Source: Notolepis coatsorum (lineage: Eukaryota > Chordata > Actinopteri > Aulopiformes > Paralepididae). Taken from it: 64,000 bases of DNA. The DNA lies in the NCBI GenBank assembly GCA_963971535.1, contig OZ020588.1, positions 125,620,846 to 125,684,845 of the forward strand, read 5' to 3'. Below are positions 11,471 through 21,441 of the stretch, one piece after another; position 1 is the stretch's first letter; each line of letters begins with the position of its first letter. Both the position numbers and the translations under genes were made by a program. The notes beneath the pieces were generated by a model. That model had not been told where the DNA came from. It was given only the letters and a program-made list of their open reading frames with translations, and did not search any database.

Positions 11471-12315
11471 CCCCTTGGTATGTGGAATGAGGTATGTTTA
11501 ACACTAATGTGTCTATTATTATTGTAGAATATGTCCATAGATTTCATTTTGTCTTGCAGAAGTGTAAATAATGCACTGACTTGTTTACAATGCTAACACT
11601 GCAGATTGGTTGCTGAACATGTAAAGTTGTTTCTTTATTTCTGTAAATGTCTTTTTGTTACAAAAGATAAATTCATATTTGATATTGCTAAAGTTAAAAT
11701 GTTTGTTTTGAATCATTCATGAGCTTTATTGTAGTTTTGAATAATTCATATGAGCTTTATTGTAATTATGTGAGACTATAGAATTAATGGCGTAGGCTAT
11801 GTTATTTAAAAAAAATTATGACTAGTTTTCACGGTGCTAAGGTGCTACAGTTCTCAATGCTCAATGCTGACATTGGTCCTATGCAAAGAAGAAGGCATCT
11901 GTTTGAAACTAAACCACATCATTATATAGTACAGTGAGGTAACAACATAAAGTAAATACAATAAAAAATGTATATTCTAGTATTTTTCATTAAATCAAAA
12001 GCTCCTTTCATCAACTAGAGAATGAAAACATCCCTCAATCATTTTATTGTTGTTGTTGGTGGGGCAACCTATTTCTTTATGTTTGGATTCAGATCAGTGC
12101 CCTATTCCCCGTATCTGGTTCAACTAAGTCGATCAAAAGTTCCCTTAGCCAGATTAAATTAACCCGATGATTGAAACCAGGCTATTCCTGTTCCTTGAAG
12201 GCTGATTCTGTCTCGTTAATTTGAACCAGACCTGAGTACCCAGGATAATTGCGCGCAGCCGCCTCACCTGAAAAGGCAGCATTTGTTGATCGCCGAAATC
12301 CAGATTTTCTAACGA
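11471..12315. other. Unassigned AT-rich sequence
   Basis: Nothing recognisable. It contains GAGCTTTATTGTA repeated twice near 11730 and 11752. Confidence 0.35.
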
Positions 12316-12395
12316 CATTGATTGATTGATTGATTGATTGAAAACTTTATTAACAGATTGCATAATGGGTACAATACAGTACGGCTCAATAGCCT
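12316..12395 (-). mobile_element. LINE 3' end (family of 56.9-59.7 kb)
   Basis: (GATT)n at about 12319-12341 is followed by GAAAACTTTATTAACAGATTGCATAATGGGTACAATACAGTACGGCTCAATA. This is the reverse complement of the 3' end of the LINE at 56.9-59.7 kb (GTATTGTACCCATTCTGCAATCTGTTAA...). Only about 75 bp remain. Confidence 0.65.
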
Positions 12396-12659
12396 CGCGG
12401 ACAAGTTAAATGCATATCTATAGGCTACATTTAAGTCCCTCATTACCCCAATCAATCAGATTATATTTCTTTAAATGTGCCTGCTGGCTGTAGGCTTAAT
12501 GGAATGAATAATCAAATGAGATCTTGCTAGCGAAAATAATGACTTCAACTCTTTCAGAATAAGATAAAAACAAGCCCAAAGAGTATCAAATTGATACAAA
12601 TTAATAGATACTTATGAGGATATATGTACTGTATGCGCGTAGGTATCATGTACTATATA
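12396..12659. other. Unassigned sequence
   Basis: Nothing recognisable. Confidence 0.3.
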
Positions 12660-13110
12660 AATACATGTTTCCCAAAGTTTTCAGGTTGCGACCCCCCGAA
12701 ATAACAGTGTCAGAGAGCCGCGACCCCCACTATTATAGGAGGTGGTTGAAACATGCAAACGTTCACACGCACACATATGCATTGGAGGCTTTTAACACGC
12801 ACAATAACAAAATAACACAATAATCAAACAACCATAAAATGAATACATATAGATAGCGTGTTTCATTTAGAAGGCTATAATGTTCAACTCACCTAATGAG
12901 ATGGATGGGCACTATGCTTGAAGCACAACAAGTCCAGTCTGGGTTTAATTTAGGAGACAGCGACTCGGAGATCATCCTCCACATTCAGACGTGATCTGTA
13001 CTTATTTTTCAGTGCAGAGAATGTCTTTTCGAATAGTAGTCCATGGGCCAGAGGCCAAAATTTCACTTGTCGGTGCCACTCAGGGTGACTAAACTTACAT
13101 ATAATTTTTT
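12660..13110 (-). pseudogene. hAT transposase C-terminal remnant
   Basis: Minus-strand translation between about 13060 and 12950 gives LLFEKTFSALKNKYRSRLNV followed by EDDLRVAVS and a stop. FSALKNKYRSRLNVEDDLR is the conserved C-terminal dimerisation (hATC) block of hAT transposases of the ZBED5/Charlie type. Downstream on that strand, near 12670-12730, CCCAAAGTTTTCAGGTTGCGACCCCC resembles the CCCAAAC-TTTT-GCGACCCC ends of such elements. The DDE catalytic part and BED finger are gone, so it is a fossil. Confidence 0.65.
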
Positions 13111-13548
13111 TCAAAGATCTATGTCTTTAGAAGATATTTTGGTATGATAGCTGTTCCAGAGTGGTAGCTTTATCATAATTATCAAGTCATGAAGTATACC
13201 AACTCGCTCAGGAAATTGCATTTCAGATGCTGGCGCATATCCTGTTTAGACTCATGTAGAGGACATGTGTCAATGTTTCACAATATTGTTTTTGGTATCA
13301 TTTTAAAGGGGACTATGTCATATTTCATTCAAGCTAACATGTGAATCTTTCTGACCAATATAGAGGTCACTGGAGCTCTTTGAACAGTCAACAACACACA
13401 TTTTTACAGGATTTTCGCCTAAATTATATACTATCTTTTAGTCTTGTGTCATCTAGGAGCAACAGGGAGACAAAATACAAAATCTACAACACTCTCAGGA
13501 CCATAAGAATTCAGGAAATGTATAAGTTACAGGTCATTGTGAGCCTTA
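13111..13548. other. Unassigned sequence
   Basis: An open frame at 13341-13568 has no motif. The block ends where the inverted duplication of copy A begins. Confidence 0.35.
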
Positions 13549-14138
13549 AATTAGAAGAGCAGTATTAGGCTCCTATTAAACTATACAGAACAGCCACATA
13601 GTTTATATGGAAACATAGGTCCACCTGCATAGGGTGGATTTTTTTCCACCACCTGTTTTTTATTAATCCTTGAAGTGTCTATTTTAAGATTCTGATAGGT
13701 AACAGGTTGGAATAATGTCCCATGGGGTTTATTTTTAACCGTTTATTACACCTATCCTGAACCAAAACCTGAAAAAGAAGAAAAAGAAAACAGCATAACT
13801 TTTGAAGTTAACAACATATAGAGAAACATTTTAACATTTTCCCAAACAATTTTGACCCAAGGAATGCAGTACAATTGTTATTTTTAAGATTCAAACACAT
13901 CTTGATTAAATTTCAGGACAGAAAAAGCAAAAAACACTGAAAAAAACGTATATCACATCTCTATTTTCCCTTTTTACTAAAATGTAGTGCATTGGATGAG
14001 ATCGATTTAGGTTTATATTGGTTTTTGTGATTTATTTATTGTTAAGGTTCAAACTATATGTTTTCATATGCACTGGATATCATGGACTCGATATCTTCAA
14101 GTCTTTTTTTCTATTTGTATTTTGTACCCTAAACTACT

Positions 14139-14139
<1 letters not shown>

Positions 14140-14214
<75 letters not shown>
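14140..14214 (-). repeat. (GAT)25 coding microsatellite, copy A
   Basis: 25 perfect ATC units on the plus strand, read as GAT (Asp) on the minus strand directly before the TAG TAG stop. Sister copies carry 9 and 30 units. Confidence 0.95.
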
Positions 14215-14215
<1 letters not shown>

Positions 14216-14436
14216 CTAAAACAATTGTCAAAGTCTATCTCTTCGATCTCCATCTCTTCCTCCGCCTCATCACACTCGTACTCTCCATCCTCCTCATCCA
14301 TGTTATTTTTTGCGTAATCTGCCTCTTTATCAAGAGCTTCTTGCTCTTCTGACTCCACTTTCTGCGCCAGTACCTCAACAAGAGAAGGACCGAGGATGGG
14401 TCCAACCGTCCAGACAGGCAGTGTTGGGAGGGGGGG

Positions 14437-14880
14437 GGGTCTTCCAGTTCATCTCCATGCCATCATCCACACCATAAGCAAGCAAAAACAAAACAAAAAG
14501 AAAAACAAGCAAAAAGGAAAGCAAACCAAGACAGGCACTGTACAGTATTGCACTTGCCTCGAGCCCATTCACATATTTATTTTTTCCTATCCCAGGTCTG
14601 TCCATACAATGGGGCACTGGGCCTTTAGAAGGATCCGAGAAATTTCAGCAGGAAAATATTCTAATAGTGGGGCCCACACCTCCTGAAAGGAAGCGTTGTT
14701 GCCTCTATGCATTGCACAGTGTCTTTCATGGGGTAGCACACCGAAGATCTCTCTATACCACATTTGTAAAAATGGAGGCTTATCCTTAATCCAGTTTATC
14801 AGAATGCATTTCCGGGCTGAAAGTAGAAGTTTATCAAATAGTTTGAATTGTAAAGGGTGTCACCCCTCCTACCCCCCCCC
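14437..14880 (-). pseudogene. L1/Tx1-type LINE ORF2 C-terminal fragment
   Basis: Minus-strand translation from about 14840 yields KLLLSARKCILINWIKDKPP, then QMWYREIFGVLPHERHCAMH and a stop near 14600, followed by a 3' untranslated-like segment. This resembles the end of ORF2 in L1/Tx1-group LINEs, after the zinc-binding block, and is comparable with the C-terminal part of the copy at 37405-42360. No catalytic domain is present. It lies wholly within the hAT-like insertion. Confidence 0.6.
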
Positions 14881-14885
14881 CCCCC

Positions 14886-15499
14886 CCGTTGAATAATCTG
14901 CAGAAGAACCCTAGATTCCAGAAGGCTTTTAGTCAGCTTGGCGCATTGTCGCTGGTAACAGATGAGCTCCAACAGGATATGTAGTCCTTCACATGCATTA
15001 TGGATGGCCATGGTTGGATGAAGTCAGTTGATGCTGTGTGAGCCAAGATGCTGCATAAAATTATGGGTGCTGATAAAGTCCTGGATGCAAACTCCAAAGT
15101 AGACATTGAACGCCTGCCTCCACCCAAGGTCTGTCTCATCCCTTATGTACAGCGAGCCAACTTCATAGTTGCCTGCTACAAAAGAGCAGAACAGCCAATA
15201 TTCAAGAGGCCCAAAGCCTATGATCAAAGTATGGACTGGGAAAAACAATGGATGAGGGGGTGTTAGAACCTGTCTGGACGGTTGGACCCATCCTCCGTCC
15301 TTCTCTTGTTGAGGTACTGGCCCAGAAAGTGGAGTCAGAAGAGCAATAAGCTCTTGAGAAGGAGGCAGATTACGCAAAAAATAACATGGATGAGGAGGAT
15401 GGAGAGTACGAGTGTGATGAGGCGGAGGAAGAGATGGAGATCGAAGAGATAGACTTTGACAATTGTTTTAGTGATGATGATGATGATGATGATGATGAT
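14886..15499 (+). pseudogene. Copy B of acidic-tail repetitive gene (partial)
   Basis: A 614-bp plus-strand copy, nearly identical to 17035-17648 in copy C. It starts abruptly after a run of about 16 C and stops within the (GAT)9 tract. It contains PRFQKAFSQLGALSLVTDEL-type sequence at the start, DANSKVDIERLPPPKVCLIP near 15072, and after a frame change GVLEPVWTVGPILRPSLVEV near 15259. A TAA replaces the Glu codon of copy A near 15344. Frame change and stop show it is non-functional. Confidence 0.65.
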
Positions 15500-16187
15500 C
15501 ATTCAGTCCACACTAGTAGCTGCAGCTTTCATCTCTACAGTATATTTTCAAAAACATGAGGAAAAACTTTGCTTGAATTGTCTTTATTATGAAAACTAAA
15601 ACAGGACGTTTGCATATTCTCAATGTTGCTGTCGACGACTCGACGTCGATGTGCGGACTTGCTTCTTCAAACCGGGTGGACAAAGTTTACAGACAAACGT
15701 TAGATTGTTTCCGTCTGAGTCAGTACTGACTTTAACGTTAAACTCTTTTAAATGCTCAAACGCCGACGTCTAGAGGTAGAGTCTGACTCTGAGCGAGTGC
15801 TGCTGCAGCTCTCGGCTTCGTCCATGATACTGCTCGCCGATTCCGCTGGTCCACTGCTTGTTGTGAGGAGTCTGATGACGTAGCCAGGGGTGACAGGCGC
15901 GTTGCCAGATCGGGTGGTTTTTCCGCATAGATTTGAAGCCTGTTTACAGTGTGTTTTAACTGGGTTTTCGGCTGAAATGCATATGAAATCTGGCACATCT
16001 TTGAACACCATTATAATAGAGTGCTGAGAATGAACGCACGTTTGAACACCGTTATACAGTGCTGAGAATGAACGCGTTCTCAATTGCGTTCATTTAGCGG
16101 ATATACAGTACCTTCAGTTCACGTTTGCCCAAAATACGAACGCGTTCATGAACGATCGTTCATTGAACGCGTTCGGGTACATCACTG
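15500..16187. other. Right part of the hAT-like insertion
   Basis: No convincing coding sequence. It contains a palindromic TCGACGACTCGACGTCGA near 15633, a direct repeat (GTGCTGAGAATGAACGC near 16021 and 16061), and GAACGCGTTC near the right tip at 16165-16175. Confidence 0.4.
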
Positions 16188-16221
16188 CAGACAGGTTATA
16201 ACACCTCCTCATCCATTGTTT

Positions 16222-16640
16222 ATAAATCCTCCTCTACCATGTCAGCATGACCAACCTCTCCATATACTGATGATCCTCCTCTACCATGTCAGCATGACCA
16301 ACCTCTATATACTGATAATCCTCCTCTACCATGTCAGCATGACCAACCTCTCCATATAATGATGATCCTCCTCTACCAGCATGACCAACCTCTCTATATA
16401 CTGGTGATCCTCCTCTACCATGTCAGCATGACCAACCTCTCCATATACTGGTGATCCTCCTCTACCATGTCAGCATGACCAACCTCTCCATATACTGGTG
16501 ATCCTCCTCTACCATGTCAGCATGACCAACCTCTATATACTGATGATCCTCACCATGTCAGCATGACCAACCTCTCACATACTGGTGACCCTCCTCTACC
16601 ATGTCAGCATGACCAACCTCTCCAGATACCTGGACCACGG
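16222..16640. repeat. 47-bp minisatellite
   Basis: About nine copies of a unit near 47 bp with the core CCTCTACCATGTCAGCATGACCAACCTCTCCATATACTG; some copies carry short deletions. It abuts and apparently truncates copy A at 16221. Confidence 0.9.
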
Positions 16641-16652
16641 CACTGGCACCTT

Positions 16653-16870
16653 GAATGAATGAATGAATGAATGAATGAATGAATGAATGAATGAATGAAT
16701 GAATGAATGAATGAAAACGTTTATTTTTGAACATGTAATTCTCCATATTCCTCCAAACAAATCACGATCTAGCTCTGTCAAACCAAACAAGCATAGCACA
16801 TATTTTTTTATTAAAAAAACATGGAAAAAAAATGTAAATACAAATAAATACAAAAAAAAAATTATAAACA
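16653..16870 (-). mobile_element. LINE 3' end with (ATTC)n tail
   Basis: (TGAA)n of about 60 bp (16655-16714) is followed by AACGTTTATTTTTGAACATG and A/T-rich sequence. Read on the minus strand this is a LINE 3' untranslated region ending in TAAACGTTTTCATTCATTC. No coding part is retained, so the family is not assigned. Confidence 0.5.
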
Positions 16871-17620
16871 AAAGGTCAAGAGCAATGTGTTTGGTTGGCA
16901 GACACTGCAAGCTAATACATGTGTCCGAACTGGCTGAGTCTCTGGACTCAGAGTACTGCAGCACTCTGCTGGGATACTATGACTTTTCTGGGGATGACTG
17001 TGCCAGCGCTTTCAAAGGAAAGAGACAGGTGAATCCGTTGAATAATCTGCAGAAGAACCCTAGATTCCAGAAGGCTTTTAGTCAGCTTGGCGCATTGTCG
17101 CTGGTAACAGATGAGCTCCAACAGGATATGTAGTCCTTCACATGCATTATGGATGGCCATGGTTGGATGAAGTCAGTTGATGCTGTGTGAGCCAAGATGC
17201 TGCATAAAATTATGGGTGCTGATAAAGTCCTGGATGCAAACTCCAAAGTAGACATTGAACGCCTGCCTCCACCCAAGGTCTGTCTCATCCCTTATGTACA
17301 GCGAGCCAACTTCATAGATGCCTGCTACAAAAGAGCAGAACAGCCAATATTCAAGAGGCCCAAAGCCTATGATCAAAGTATGGACTGGGAAAAACAATGG
17401 ATGAGGGGGTGTTAGAACTTGTCTGGACGGTTGGACCCATCCTCCGTCCTTCTCTTGTTGAGGTACTGGCCCAGAAAGTGGAGTCAGAAGAGCAATAAGC
17501 TCTTGAGAAGGAGGCAGATTACGCAAAAAATAACATGGATGAGGAGGATGGAGAGTACGAGTGTGATGAGGCGGAGGAAGAGATGGAGATCGAAGAGATA
17601 GACTTTGACAATTGTTTTAG

Positions 17621-17621
<1 letters not shown>

Positions 17622-17711
<90 letters not shown>
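17622..17711 (+). repeat. (GAT)30 coding microsatellite, copy C
   Basis: 30 perfect GAT units ending in TAG TAG, at the position corresponding to 25 units in copy A and 9 in copy B. Confidence 0.95.
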
Positions 17712-17712
<1 letters not shown>

Positions 17713-17789
17713 AGTAGTTTAGGGTACAAAATACAAATAGAAAAAAAGACTTGAATGTTGTGTCAACAAAGAAGATATCCAGTCCATGA

Positions 17790-19376
17790 TATCCAGTCAG
17801 TGATGCCGGTAACGCGTTACTAAGTAACGCGTTATTGTAATCTGATTACTTTTCCCCGAAAATAGTAATCTAACGCGTTAATCTTTAAAAGCCAGTAATC
17901 TGATTGCAGTTACTTGTCCAAGTGGCTGTGCGTTACTATTTCGTTACTATCTCATCATAAATTCATAATGCAGGCGGAATGCAGTATTTTATTTCGTTTT
18001 CGACAGTCAAAAATACATTTTTGAGCTGTTTTTCTTATTTGGGAGTGACGTGGTGTGGCAGTGAAAGGGTTACACAAGAATGTGTCCCGCGGCGTGACTG
18101 GACTCTCTGTCTGTGAGTGACTCTGCTTTGGCCCAATCACATTCCCCATCCACAGTCTGCGAATCAGAGGCAGAGTAGGGCGGGTCTTCACAGCACGTCA
18201 TGTGACATATGCGCCAATCGTGTGACAGCAGGGCTCCGTTGCATTCGTCTGAGAATTCCACCCCAAAACGCTTACAGGAAGAAAAAACGCGTCTTATTAT
18301 TATTACCGAGGCGCGCGGCTTATTATATTATTAAAACAGCTACTTGTGGGCACTCATAAAAACACTGTGGTCTACAAGTTGTTTAGCGAGAGGATGGTGG
18401 TAATGTGCTTCAATAGAACAATGGATCAATGCCATGTCAAAACTCGGCTCCGCTGATCTGAAGGGCTCCGCAGTACACACACAGACACACACACACGCGC
18501 GCGCGCACACACGGGATCGCAGCAGCCACACACACATTTCCACTGTCCAATAGACAAGCGCCCTTTTCGACCGCGTGACATTGTTCAGAAGGTCTTGGTC
18601 CGCCTCTGTGTGAAAGCAGGCGAACCAAATGAAGAATGCAACAATGTTGCAACTTCACCCCCAGAACCGCACCGAGTCCACCAAAACTATATGTGAAAGC
18701 GACCTAAACGTAAATACTGTCTACCGCTAAAAACAGCACATCCAATTGCATTGAAAGCATCTGGAATCACAACACTACGACGCTTCGACTAGGTACAGGA
18801 GGACTCGGAGGCCAGCCAAACAGCAAAAGAGAGAGATTGTTTCTTTCCCTATTGATTAATGTATATTTGATGGTGGCAGAGCAAAAGCTCTTATTTGCCA
18901 GATTTACAGTTAATTTACATGTTAAAGAGAGACTGATTGTATGTTTATAGAGAGACATTTATAAAAACAATTTAATAGTTACAGTTGATATAATTGAATA
19001 GTTCAGCCTGCATTTGTTAGATGTGAATGGATACACTGGTTTTGTAAAACCACTGGCTGGCTGCTCTAATGCTGTGAGCATCATAGACTGTTGCTTTACC
19101 ATACTTGATGGTACAGAAGCTGAAGCACTAGTTTAACAATTTACGTTATGTGCAGAGAAACAAGTTAAAAACAATTTATGCACTTTCAATAAAGCGTTTT
19201 AAAAAAACTGTTGGGGGAACGACGACGACTTCGTAACCTAGTTACTTTCAAAGTAACTAAGTTACTCTGATAATCAAGTAATCAGTAAAGTAACTTGGAT
19301 TACTTTTTAAAGGAGTAATCAGTAATCAGTAATCGGATTACTTTTACAAGTAATCTGTGGCATCACTGTATCCAGT
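17790..19376. mobile_element. Non-autonomous hAT element with 8-bp duplication
   Basis: A 1571-bp element (17798-19368) with terminal inverted repeats CAGTGATGCC ... GGCATCACTG and an exact 8-bp target duplication TATCCAGT (17790-17797, 19369-19376). The uninterrupted CATGATATCCAGTGCATATG survives in inverted orientation in copy A near 14070-14090. Sub-terminal regions are rich in GTAACGCGTTACTAAGTAAC and AGTAATC words in both orientations. No transposase frame exists, so it must have been moved in trans. The superfamily call rests on CAG tips plus an 8-bp duplication. Confidence 0.85.
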
Positions 19377-19835
19377 GCATATGAAAACATATAGTTTGGA
19401 CCTTAACAATAATTAAATCACAAAAACCAATATTAACCTATCTATTAACCTATTAACCTAATCGATCTCATCCAATGCACTACATTTTAGTAAAAAGGGA
19501 AAATAGAGATGTGATATACGTTTTTTTCAGCGTTTTTATTTATTTTTTTTCTGAAATTTAATCAAGATGTGTTTGAATCTTAAAAATAACAATTGTACTG
19601 AATTCCTTGGGTCAAACTTGTTTGGGAAATTTTTTTAATTTGTCTCCATATGTTGTTAAAAGTTATGCTGTTTTCTTTTTCTTATTTTTCAGGTTTTGGT
19701 TCAGGATAGGTGTAATAATGGGTTAAAAATAAACTCCATGGGACATTATTCCAACCTGTTACCTGTCAGAATAATAAAATAGACACTTCAAGGATTAATA
19801 AAAAACAGGTGGTGAAAAAAAATCCACCCTATGCA

Positions 19836-20822
19836 GGTGGACCCATGGACCGCGTAACGCATTTGAAATGGGTAGGGCCAATTGTCCAAAATTATGTGAC
19901 GTTGCTCCCTCCGCCCAAACCAAGCCACATGCTCGTAACGCATTTGTTTATTGATTATAGCCTACATTTAGTCACAATCAAAATAGTATCATAATATGCA
20001 ATGCATGGCTGGCTAAACTCCCAGCCGAGCTAATACGTCCGTGCCTCGGTGTCCCCATCGCAAAAGACGATCGAGGAAGCGGAGAAAACGAGGAGGCGCG
20101 GCGGCCAAATGGAAAAACACCTGTCGCTCCCACCTGGTGCCCGTGGAGTTCCAGAGAACCCCGCCCCGCCGATCGTCCAACCCGGTGTGTGGAATTATTC
20201 CCCGCCGGCTTTCATTCACCGGCCCAGCCCAGAGTCTGTCTCTCTCTGGGTTTCATCGCCCATGGAGGCCCAATGGATGTCGCGGCGCAAACCCCTATAG
20301 CCTCCGCTCCCTGCTACAAGTGCAGCCTCCCGGGAGCTCCCCTCCCGCCCCCCCCACGGCTGGCCCTATTCAACGCTCGCTCGCTATCAAACAAGGCCTT
20401 CAACTTGAACGCTCTCTTCACGGACCGCAAACTGGATTTTCTCCTGGTGGTTGAAACGTGGATACGGACTGGTGAGCAGCCTATTGAAAAGCGCTATTTG
20501 AAATGGATGCGCGTTAGTGTGAGCTAATGTGCTCACATGACACAATAGCCAATCAATCATTAGGAAACAGAATTGGTCGCTTGTGATAGGCTAGTTCAAG
20601 TTTTTTTTTATTTTATTTTTTTACGTAGGCTTACAGATAGTGGACATTAACCCGGGAAGCGTGCAGAAGTGCAATAAGAACGTAAATGTATTTGCTGATA
20701 TATTATATTATTAAATGTTAAAATATTAAATGTTTACATAATGTTTGATGTTTGATACACCCCAAAGTAGGTAGGGCCAGGGCCATACTGGCCCTACCGG
20801 TTCCACGGTCCATGGGTGGACC
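19836..20822. mobile_element. 971-bp TIR element carrying a LINE fragment
   Basis: The element at 19844-20814 has perfect 9-bp terminal inverted repeats CATGGACCG ... CGGTCCATG and an exact 8-bp duplication GGTGGACC (19836-19843, 20815-20822). Copy A retains the intact site (near 13618-13630). GTAGGGCCA occurs near both ends. The interior from about 20040 to 20480 is GC-rich and derives from a LINE endonuclease region. No transposase is present. An 8-bp duplication fits hAT or P-type elements; the CATGG tip is unusual for hAT. Confidence 0.8.
20050..20527 (+). pseudogene. LINE endonuclease N-terminal fragment inside a DNA element
   Basis: The frame at 20189-20527 contains LALFNARSLSNKAFNLNALF followed by TDRKLDFLLVVETWIRTGE. 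This is the first conserved block (N-A-R-S-L ... E-T-W) of the apurinic-like endonuclease of CR1/L2-type LINEs, which nicks target DNA. Catalytic Asn and Glu equivalents are present, but the fragment ends within about 50 residues, so there is no complete nuclease. It is flanked on both sides by the ends of the 971-bp element. LINEs are usually truncated at the 5' end, so a 5' fragment without its 3' end points to capture rather than ordinary insertion. Confidence 0.65.
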
Positions 20823-20886
20823 TATGTTTCCATCTAGACTATAGTGGCTGTTCTGTATAGGAGCCTAATACTGCTCTTCTAATTTA

Positions 20887-20939
20887 ACCCATAATCCCAC
20901 ATTTTTTCTTGCAATGTAAGTGCTTGCATTTTGTTCCTT
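20887..20939. other. Short spacer
   Basis: Sequence between the end of copy C homology and the LTR element; nothing recognisable. Confidence 0.3.
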
Positions 20940-21441
20940 AGACCTGTGAGGTTTTGTCCGCTGCTCACCAACTTTCTCTGTTTTCTTTAAGCCTACTGTT
21001 AGAAATTCCCTTCTCACTCACTCTCTCTAGCCCCCACCCTCTCGTTCTTTACTCTCGTTTACTCTCAGTGGCCACACCTGGACTATTATCAATTACCTCT
21101 CGCACCTGTGGTGGCAGGCTAATTAGTTCCCCTGTGGGCTTTAAATACCAGGGCTCTTCCCCTCGTTTCGGCGTGGGGTCGTGTTGTATTCATGCTGAGT
21201 CATATTCTCTAACATCTAGACTCTTTCGGGAGATCCTCTGGTCTACCAATGCTGTATATGGATTTCTCCAGCCTTGAGATGTTTTGCTCCAGCCTTCGTC
21301 TGCTGTCGCCGTAGCCTGTGGAGGAGACTGTTCTGCGCTCCCTGTACTTCCACGGGAGGCACCCCAGCGCTCCACTGCAGACCCCAGCGCAGCTGTTCGT
21401 CCTGACGCACATCTAGACCAACGCGCATCTCCCGGACCCTC

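Larger units (their letters stand above)
14411..16195. mobile_element. hAT-like insertion carrying captured sequence
   Basis: A 1769-bp segment (14419-16187) starts CAGTGTTGGG and ends ...GTACATCACTG, so only CAGTG/CACTG is shared at the tips. It is flanked by an exact 8-bp repeat CAGACAGG (14411-14418, 16188-16195). Removing it and one repeat restores the uninterrupted sequence found in copies B and C, which serve as empty sites. Inside are, in order, a minus-strand LINE fragment, a poly-C run, copy B of the same gene family, and 690 bp rich in GAACGCGTTC palindromes. No transposase is encoded. The hAT assignment rests on the 8-bp duplication and the tips. Confidence 0.65.
13549..16221 (-). 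pseudogene. Copy A of acidic-tail repetitive gene (last exon and 3' region)
   Basis: Minus-strand copy of a repeated gene whose C-terminus is rich in Asp and Glu. It reads from 16221 to 16196, is interrupted by the insertion at 14419-16187, and resumes from 14418 to 13549. The frame 14358-14137 gives ESEEQEALDKEADYAKNNMD, then DEEDGEYECDEAEEEMEIEE and about 25 Asp from a (GAT)25 tract, ending in TAG TAG. This copy keeps GAA (Glu) where copies B and C have TAA. The 600 bp after the stop are shared with copy C in inverted orientation, so the homology covers a 3' untranslated region. Multi-copy families of this kind exist in fish; I infer a nuclease-like relative but cannot prove it. Confidence 0.6.
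16880..20886 (+). pseudogene. Copy C of acidic-tail repetitive gene, split by two transposons
   Basis: The longest copy. The 5' part (16882-17133) gives CLVGRHCKLIHVSELAESLD, then STLLGYYDFSGDDCASAFKG and NNLQKNPRFQKAFSQLG. The GDDCASAF-KGK block resembles the helix-hairpin-helix segment of FEN1/XPG-like nucleases; this is a family-level guess. It continues as in copy B with the same frame change near 17406 and the same TAA near 17493, then (GAT)30 TAG TAG and a long 3' region. That region is cut by elements at 17798-19368 and 19844-20814; copy A supplies the empty site for both. A few substitutions separate B from C, such as IVACYK against IDACYK. Confidence 0.6.

Noticed and set aside
20041-20454. 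Basic 137-codon frame starting with an Arg-Lys cluster
   Set aside because: It overlaps the LINE endonuclease fragment in another phase and has no domain.
13549-20886. Functional host gene with acidic tail
   Set aside because: All three copies are truncated or carry stops or frame changes; copy A lacks its 5' part.
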